Shown here piece by piece: positions 59,389-64,000 of a DNA stretch of 64,000 bases; the first letter of the stretch is position 1, and every line of letters starts with the position of its first letter. The stretch spans positions 1-64,000 of the forward strand of contig NZ_CAMFKW010000014.1 in assembly GCF_945957345.1 (NCBI RefSeq). The letters run 5' to 3'. Below the pieces are notes generated by a model. It did not search any database. It saw only the letters and a list, made by a program, of their open reading frames with translations, and was not told the origin of the DNA. This DNA is from an uncultured Allobosea sp. Lineage in GTDB: Bacteria > Pseudomonadota > Alphaproteobacteria > Rhizobiales > Beijerinckiaceae. The position numbers were made by a program, and so were the translations under genes.

Positions 59389-60750
59389 ATGCGCGCCGAA
59401 ACCGCCGCCATCGTCCATACCGAAGGCGAATCCAACACATCCGCTGCCCGCAGCGACTGGTCGGCCGGGATCGGCGATGCCGGAACCCGCGAATTGCTCG
59501 CGCGCGACTCCGCAGTCTTCCTGCACCAGAGCCTGTCGAGCCCCTGTCTCACCGCCATAGCCAAGGCGGAGGGCATCTGGATCGAGGATACGATGGGGCG
59601 CCGCTACATGGATTTCCATGGCAACAGCGTCCACCATATCGGCTATGGCCACCCGCGCCTGAAGGAGGCGATCAAGGCGCAGCTGGACGATCTCTGTTTC
59701 GCGCCACGCCGCTTCACCTGCGAGCCGGCCGTCGAACTCGCCGAGACGCTCGGGCGGCTGGCGCCGGGCGATCTCGGCAAGGTGCTTTTCACCACCGGCG
59801 GTTCGGACGCGATCGAGGTGGCGCTCAGGCTCGCCCGCGCCGCGACCGGCCGCTTCAAGACGCTCTCATTCTGGGATGCCTTCCATGGCGCGGGCTTCGG
59901 CGCCTCCAGCGTCGGCGGTGAGGCGACTTTCCGCTCCGGCATCGCCGGGCCGCTCCTGCCGGGTGCCGAGCATGTTGCGCCCTGGGGCACCCGCAACTGC
60001 GCCTATGGCCATGATAATCTGGAGGATTCGGCGCGTGCCTGCGCCCGCATGATCTCCTATGTGCTGGCGCGGGAGGGTGATGTCGCGGCTGTTGTCGCCG
60101 AGCCGATGCGGGCGACGCCTTATCCGCCGGCGCCCGGCTTCTGGAAGAGCGTGCGCGAGGCCTGCGACCGGCATGGCACGTTGCTGATCTTCGACGAGAT
60201 ACCGACCGGGCTCGGCAAGACCGGACGCTTCTTCGCCCATGAGCATGACGAGGTGCAGCCCGACATGGTCGTGCTCGGCAAGGCGCTGGGCGGCGGCATC
60301 CTGCCGATCGCCGCGGTTATCGCGCGGCGCGATCTCGATGTCGCCGGCGGCTACGCGATCGGCCACTACACCCATGAGAAGAACCCGGTCACGACCCGCG
60401 CGGCGCTGACCACGATCAACATCATCCGCGAGGAGGGGCTGACCGAGCGCGCAGCCGAACTCGGCGCCTATGCGATGGAGCGCCTGCGGAATTTCGGCGC
60501 GAGCTGCCCGGCCGTCGGCGACGTGCGCGGACGTGGCCTGCTCTTCGGTGTTGAACTGGTCTCGGATCGCGATGCCTGGGCTCCGGACAACGCCTTGGCC
60601 GAGCGGGTCTATTACCGCTGCCTGGAAGCCGGGCTCAGCTTCAAGATCAGCCAGGGCAATGTGCTGACCCTGTCGCCGCCGATGATGATCGCGCGGGCCG
60701 ATCTCGAACGCGCGCTCGGCATCGTCGAGCAGGCGATCCTGGCCGGCTGA
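59389..60750 (+). CDS. Class-III PLP enzyme, PbfA-like (hydroxy-AEP ammonia-lyase)
   Basis: This 453-residue protein has a class-III transaminase fold. 'GIWIEDTMGRRYMDFHGNSVHHIGYGHPRLKEAI', 'FTTGGSDAIEVALRLARAATGR', 'LLIFDEIPTGLGKTGRFF' and PLP Lys in 'DMVVLGKALGGGILPIAAVIARRD' are clear. A subgroup of this family, PbfA, is an ammonia-lyase that turns (R)-1-hydroxy-2-aminoethylphosphonate into phosphonoacetaldehyde and is found in phnWAY or phnWX clusters. The position in this island argues for PbfA, but an AEP-like transaminase or other class-III enzyme cannot be excluded. The start at 59389 follows 'GAGGCTCTTCC'; the frame is open to 59329. Confidence 0.8.
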   Translation: MRAETAAIVHTEGESNTSAARSDWSAGIGDAGTRELLARDSAVFLHQSLSSPCLTAIAKAEGIWIEDTMGRRYMDFHGNSVHHIGYGHPRLKEAIKAQLDDLCFAPRRFTCEPAVELAETLGRLAPGDLGKVLFTTGGSDAIEVALRLARAATGRFKTLSFWDAFHGAGFGASSVGGEATFRSGIAGPLLPGAEHVAPWGTRNCAYGHDNLEDSARACARMISYVLAREGDVAAVVAEPMRATPYPPAPGFWKSVREACDRHGTLLIFDEIPTGLGKTGRFFAHEHDEVQPDMVVLGKALGGGILPIAAVIARRDLDVAGGYAIGHYTHEKNPVTTRAALTTINIIREEGLTERAAELGAYAMERLRNFGASCPAVGDVRGRGLLFGVELVSDRDAWAPDNALAERVYYRCLEAGLSFKISQGNVLTLSPPMMIARADLERALGIVEQAILAG

Positions 60751-60761
60751 GGGGAGGGGTG

Positions 60762-61772
60762 ATGAAGGCTGTCCGCACCGACCGGGAACTGGAGTGCCCG
60801 GAGATCGATGACGGCTTGCGTGCGCGGGGCGTCGAACTCGTCACGCTGCCCGACGGGATTTCCGAGGAGGCGCTGACGCGGGAGGTCGCCGACGCCGACC
60901 TCCTGCTGATGTGCTACACCCCGGTCACCGCGCGCGTGATAGCCGCCGCGCCCAAGCTCAAGGGCATCGTCAAATACGGCGTCGGCATCGACGCGATCGA
61001 TATCCCCGCTGCGATCGCGCGCGGCATCCCCGTGGTCAACGTGCCCGAATATGCCGAGGAGACGGTCGCCGAAGGCGCTTTCGCCCTGATGATCGCGCTG
61101 GCGAAGCGCCTGCCGGAGATCGGCGACGCCATGCAGAGCGAGGGCTGGATTTGGCCGGCTGCACGCTGGCTAGGCCGTGACATTTCTGGCGCGACGTTAG
61201 GGCTGGTCGGCACCGGTAAGATCGGGCGCAGCATGGCGCGGATGGCGGGGCAGGGGTTCCGGGCGCGCGTCCTCGGCTACGATCCGCATGTCGATGCCGC
61301 GACGATGGCGGCAGCCGGGATCGAGAAGGTCGACGACCTCCACGCGATGCTCAGGCAATGCGATCTGGTCTCGCTGCACAGCGTGCTGAACAACGCGACC
61401 CGTCATATCATCGGCCGGGCCGAGTTGGCCTGCCTCAGGCCGGATACGATCCTCGTCAACGTCTCGCGCGGCGCGCTGATCGACGAGGCGGCGCTGGTCG
61501 AGGCGGTGCTGGCGGGCAAGCTCGGCGGCGTCGGGCTCGATGTCTATAGCCAGGAGCCGCTCGCCCGACAGGGCCATCCGCTCAGCCCGCTCTTCGGCCG
61601 CGACGACGTCATCCTGTTCCCGCACCTGACCTTCTTCACGGTCGAGGCGATGCGGCGGCTTTCGGACGACACGCTGGCGCGCTGCTTCGAAATCCTCGAC
61701 GGCAAGCCGGTCCAGATCCGCTCCCACGACCCGCGCCTGCGGGCGCAGGCGCGGAACGTGATCTTCGCCTGA
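60762..61772 (+). CDS. D-isomer-specific 2-hydroxyacid dehydrogenase
   Basis: This 336-residue protein has an N-terminal substrate domain (about residues 1-100) and an NAD-binding domain. The Rossmann motif is 'GATLGLVGTGKIGRSMARMA', the catalytic Arg lies in 'NVSRGALIDEAALVEAV' and the Glu in 'DVYSQEP'. The usual catalytic His lies in 'LFPHLTFFT'. ATG 60762 follows a GGGGAGGGG site, 11 bases after the PLP enzyme, so both are in one operon. It may oxidise or reduce a hydroxy- or oxo-phosphonate, or a normal hydroxyacid product. The role is inferred from context. Confidence 0.88.
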   Translation: MKAVRTDRELECPEIDDGLRARGVELVTLPDGISEEALTREVADADLLLMCYTPVTARVIAAAPKLKGIVKYGVGIDAIDIPAAIARGIPVVNVPEYAEETVAEGAFALMIALAKRLPEIGDAMQSEGWIWPAARWLGRDISGATLGLVGTGKIGRSMARMAGQGFRARVLGYDPHVDAATMAAAGIEKVDDLHAMLRQCDLVSLHSVLNNATRHIIGRAELACLRPDTILVNVSRGALIDEAALVEAVLAGKLGGVGLDVYSQEPLARQGHPLSPLFGRDDVILFPHLTFFTVEAMRRLSDDTLARCFEILDGKPVQIRSHDPRLRAQARNVIFA

Positions 61773-61774
61773 AC

Positions 61775-62680
61775 CTATCGGAAGATCACCGTTCGGCGCC
61801 CGGCCAGCATCACCCGGCGCTCGATGTGGAGCCTCAGCGCCCGCGCCAGCACCACCGCCTCGATATCGCGCCCGGCGTCGACCAGATCGTCCGGCGCCAG
61901 CGAGTGATCGGCGCGGCCGACGTCCTGGTCGATGATCGGGCCTTCGTCGAGATCGGGCGTGACGTAATGGGCGGTCGCGCCGATCAGCTTCACGCCGCGA
62001 TCGTAGGCCTGGTGATAGGGCTTGGCACCCTTGAAGCTCGGCAGGAACGAGTGGTGGATATTGATCGCCCGCCCGTCCAGCGCCCGGCAGAGATCGTTCG
62101 ACAGCACCTGCATGTAGCGTGCGAGCACGACCAGCGATGAATTCGTCTCCGCGACGATCTCGAGCAGGCGCGCTTCCTGTTCCGCCTTGGTCGCTGGCGT
62201 AACCGGCAAGTAGTGGAAGGGGATGCCGTAGCTCTTGGCCAGCGCCTCGAAATCACGGTGATTGGAGACGATCGCCGGGATTTCGATGTTGAGATTGCCG
62301 GTCGCCTGCCGGAACAGCAGGTCGTTCAGGCAATGGCCGAAGCGCGAAACCATCAGGAGCACGCGCGCCGGGGCGGCAGCGTCGATCGCGTCCCAATCCA
62401 TGCGGAAGGTGCCGGCGATGCCATCGAATTCGCGCTCGAACGCGGCCTCGTCGAAGCGCTCGCCGGTCGCGAAGGCGACGCGCATGAAGAAGCGGCCGTC
62501 GCGCGGATCGCTGAACTGTGCACTCTCCAGGATGTTGCAGCCATGGCGGTAGAGCACGCCGCTGACGGCATGGACGATACCCGGCCGGTCCTCGCAGGAT
62601 AGCGTCAGGATGCGGTCGGGCTTCTGCACCTTGAAGTCCCGCCCCGGAGCCGGGGCGTGCGCGGGATGGGCCTCTGTCAT
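61775..62680 (-). CDS. purU: Formyltetrahydrofolate deformylase
   Basis: This 301-residue enzyme hydrolyses 10-formyl-THF to THF and formate. An N-terminal ACT domain (about residues 20-95, 'RILTLSCEDRPGIVHAVSGVLYRHGCNILESAQFSD') precedes the formyl-transferase-like domain with 'NIHHSFLPSFKGAKPYHQAYDRGVKLIGATAHYVTPDLDEGPIIDQ' across about residues 210-255. It lies 15 bases downstream of a GcvT-domain demethylase, as often seen in operons that release one-carbon units from N-methyl compounds and must recycle THF. Confidence 0.95.
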   Translation of the reverse strand: MTEAHPAHAPAPGRDFKVQKPDRILTLSCEDRPGIVHAVSGVLYRHGCNILESAQFSDPRDGRFFMRVAFATGERFDEAAFEREFDGIAGTFRMDWDAIDAAAPARVLLMVSRFGHCLNDLLFRQATGNLNIEIPAIVSNHRDFEALAKSYGIPFHYLPVTPATKAEQEARLLEIVAETNSSLVVLARYMQVLSNDLCRALDGRAINIHHSFLPSFKGAKPYHQAYDRGVKLIGATAHYVTPDLDEGPIIDQDVGRADHSLAPDDLVDAGRDIEAVVLARALRLHIERRVMLAGRRTVIFR

Positions 62681-62695
62681 GGTCTCGCTTCCCCG

Positions 62696-64000
62696 CTACG
62701 CCTTGCGGTCGAGCGGCGCAGCGAGGCTGGCGCTGACCGGAATGGCGGTGCCGGCGAGGTCGATCGTCCAGCTCCGTGCATCGAGCCAGGCCTGGTCGAT
62801 CGGCTGGTCGCTCGAGGCCCAGCCCAGCGCGACGATGCCGTCGAGGGTCGCACCGAAAGCCGCGGAGGTGATCTCGCCGACCGGCTTGCCATCCGCCAGG
62901 ATCGCCTCGCCACCCCAGGCCATTTGCCCGTTCGGGCGCGGCCCGACAAGAGCGATCAGCCGTTTCGTCCGCGGCGCGGCCTTTGCGGCGACCAGCGCCT
63001 CGCGGCCGAGGAAATCGCCCTTGCCGAGCTTCACTGCGAACCCGAGCCCGGCCTCGTAAGGATTCACGTCCGGCGTCAATTCGCGGCCCCAGGCGCGAAA
63101 ACCCTTCTCGATGCGAAGCGAGTCGACGGCGTAGTAGCCGGCATCGACCAGCCCGAGATCGGCCCCGGCCTCATGCAGCGCATCGTAGATCGCGGCGGTG
63201 AATTCGACAGGGGCATAGAGCTCGAACCCGTCGCCGAGATAGGAGCGGCGGCAGGCCCAGGTCGTGGCATAGCCGATCGTGATCTTGCGGATCGCGTTGG
63301 CCGGGAAATCGGCGAGGTCGAAGGAGGTCGGCGAGAGGCGGGCCAGAATCTCGGGGACCTTTGGCCCGGCGAGCGAGAGCACGGCATAGGACGAGGTCAC
63401 GTCCGTCAGCGTCACGCCTTCCGGAAGCTGGCGCCTGATCCAGTGCGCATCGCGCGTCGCCTGTGCCGTGCCAGTGAGCAGGAGATAGGTATCGGGTGCG
63501 ATGCGGGCGGCGGTGAGGTCACTCTCGAACGTACCTCGGCCATTGAGCAGCGCCGTGTAGACGGAGGTGCCGACCGGCACGGCGACGTCGTTGGCGGCGA
63601 GGCGTTGCAAGGCGGCCTCGGCCTGCGGCCCCTGCAGCAGGAACTTGGCGAAGCTCGACATGTCGACGAGCCCGGCCGCCTCGCGGCAGGCGCGATGCTC
63701 GGCAGCGACGGTCTCGAACCAGTTCTGCGGACCGAAGGAATAGCCGATCGTGCGCTCGTCCTCGGCCCGGGCGAAGTAGTTCGCTCGCTCCCAGCCCATC
63801 TTCGAGCCGAAGACAGCGCCCTTGGCCGCGAGCCGGTCGTAGAGCGGCGAGCGCCGAAAGGGGCGGGCGGTATCGAGCTCGCGGTTCGGCCAGGGCATGG
63901 CGTAATGCAGGCCGAGCGTTTCCTTGATGCGGTCCTTCAGCCAGGCCGGGTTGTTGTTGAAATCGGCGAAGCGGCGGATATCGACCGGCCAGAGATCGCT
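62696..64000 (-). CDS. FAD-dependent GcvT-domain oxidoreductase (dimethylglycine/sarcosine dehydrogenase-like), 5' end outside window
   Basis: The visible 434 residues are the C-terminal part of a protein of about 800. The edge reads 'WPVDIRRFADFNNNPAWLKD', the end of the FAD domain linker, followed by the GcvT-like folate-binding domain ('LQGPQAEAALQRLAANDVAVPVGTSVYTALLNGRGTFESDLT') and the C-terminal barrel ('KLGKGDFLGREALVAAK'). Such enzymes remove N-methyl groups from substituted glycines or related amines, passing C1 to THF. The substrate is unknown. With purU next to it and the AEP island adjacent, an N-methylated aminophosphonate is possible. Confidence 0.92.
   Translation of the reverse strand, partial: SDLWPVDIRRFADFNNNPAWLKDRIKETLGLHYAMPWPNRELDTARPFRRSPLYDRLAAKGAVFGSKMGWERANYFARAEDERTIGYSFGPQNWFETVAAEHRACREAAGLVDMSSFAKFLLQGPQAEAALQRLAANDVAVPVGTSVYTALLNGRGTFESDLTAARIAPDTYLLLTGTAQATRDAHWIRRQLPEGVTLTDVTSSYAVLSLAGPKVPEILARLSPTSFDLADFPANAIRKITIGYATTWACRRSYLGDGFELYAPVEFTAAIYDALHEAGADLGLVDAGYYAVDSLRIEKGFRAWGRELTPDVNPYEAGLGFAVKLGKGDFLGREALVAAKAAPRTKRLIALVGPRPNGQMAWGGEAILADGKPVGEITSAAFGATLDGIVALGWASSDQPIDQAWLDARSWTIDLAGTAIPVSASLAAPLDRKA

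Noticed and set aside
1-64000. CRISPR array, prophage, toxin-antitoxin or defence genes
   Set aside because: Both strands were scanned for regular repeats, integrases, phage structural genes and known defence motifs; none were seen.

Overview
The window reads as a chromosomal segment of a high-GC alphaproteobacterium of the order Hyphomicrobiales, most like Bosea or a close relative. This is inferred from codon use, from bipartite palindromic intergenic repeats of a type I associate with this order, and from the wealth of ABC, TRAP and GntR/LysR-controlled catabolic operons. No ribosomal RNA, CRISPR array, insertion sequence, integrase or phage gene was seen. Two tRNAs (Val-TAC and Asp-GTC, both with encoded CCA) lie near the left end.

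Left part (1-12.3 kb): the end of an unknown gene with a good terminator, a small conserved-looking protein, a secreted hypothetical protein, a two-gene RND efflux system (pump and adaptor, minus strand), a secreted glycine-rich hypothetical, and a three-gene periplasmic molybdenum hydroxylase (2Fe-2S subunit, tri-haem cytochrome c, Tat-exported molybdopterin subunit). A small lipoprotein follows.

Catabolic block 1 (12.6-31.6 kb): a cytoplasmic-type solute-binding protein, a decayed isopropylmalate/tartrate-dehydrogenase-like pseudogene, a GntR regulator flanked by two near-identical operators, and an aconitase-family enzyme. Next come two overlapping amidohydrolases divergent from a dipeptide/oligopeptide-type ABC operon. 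After that an EthD-like protein and a FCD-GntR regulator are divergent from a fumarylacetoacetase-family hydrolase, an SDR dehydrogenase and a complete TRAP transporter.

Catabolic block 2 (31.9-38.4 kb): an SsuABC/taurine-type ABC transporter, GntR regulator, Ldh-family oxidoreductase, BAAT-like hydrolase and DUF1684 protein, tightly packed in one direction. Then an AraJ-type MFS exporter, an aldo/keto reductase and a divergent LysR regulator. A branched-chain amino-acid-type ABC transporter (binding protein, two permeases, two ATPases) with a cupin follows, then an FAD monooxygenase on the other strand. The binding-protein gene and the monooxygenase gene share an almost identical 20-bp operator about 6.8 kb apart, so they are probably co-regulated.

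Right part (48.7-64 kb): a 2-aminoethylphosphonate (AEP) degradation island. LysR is divergent from phnW, phnA and phnY, which take AEP to phosphonoacetaldehyde, then phosphonoacetate, then acetate and phosphate. A terminator separates these from an AEP-type ABC transporter with a fused double permease. A metallophosphoesterase, a second LysR, a class-III PLP enzyme that resembles the hydroxy-AEP ammonia-lyase PbfA, a 2-hydroxyacid dehydrogenase, purU and the C-terminal part of a GcvT-domain FAD demethylase follow. Together these suggest a funnel in which modified AEPs (hydroxylated, perhaps N-methylated) are converted to phosphonoacetaldehyde and on to phosphate.
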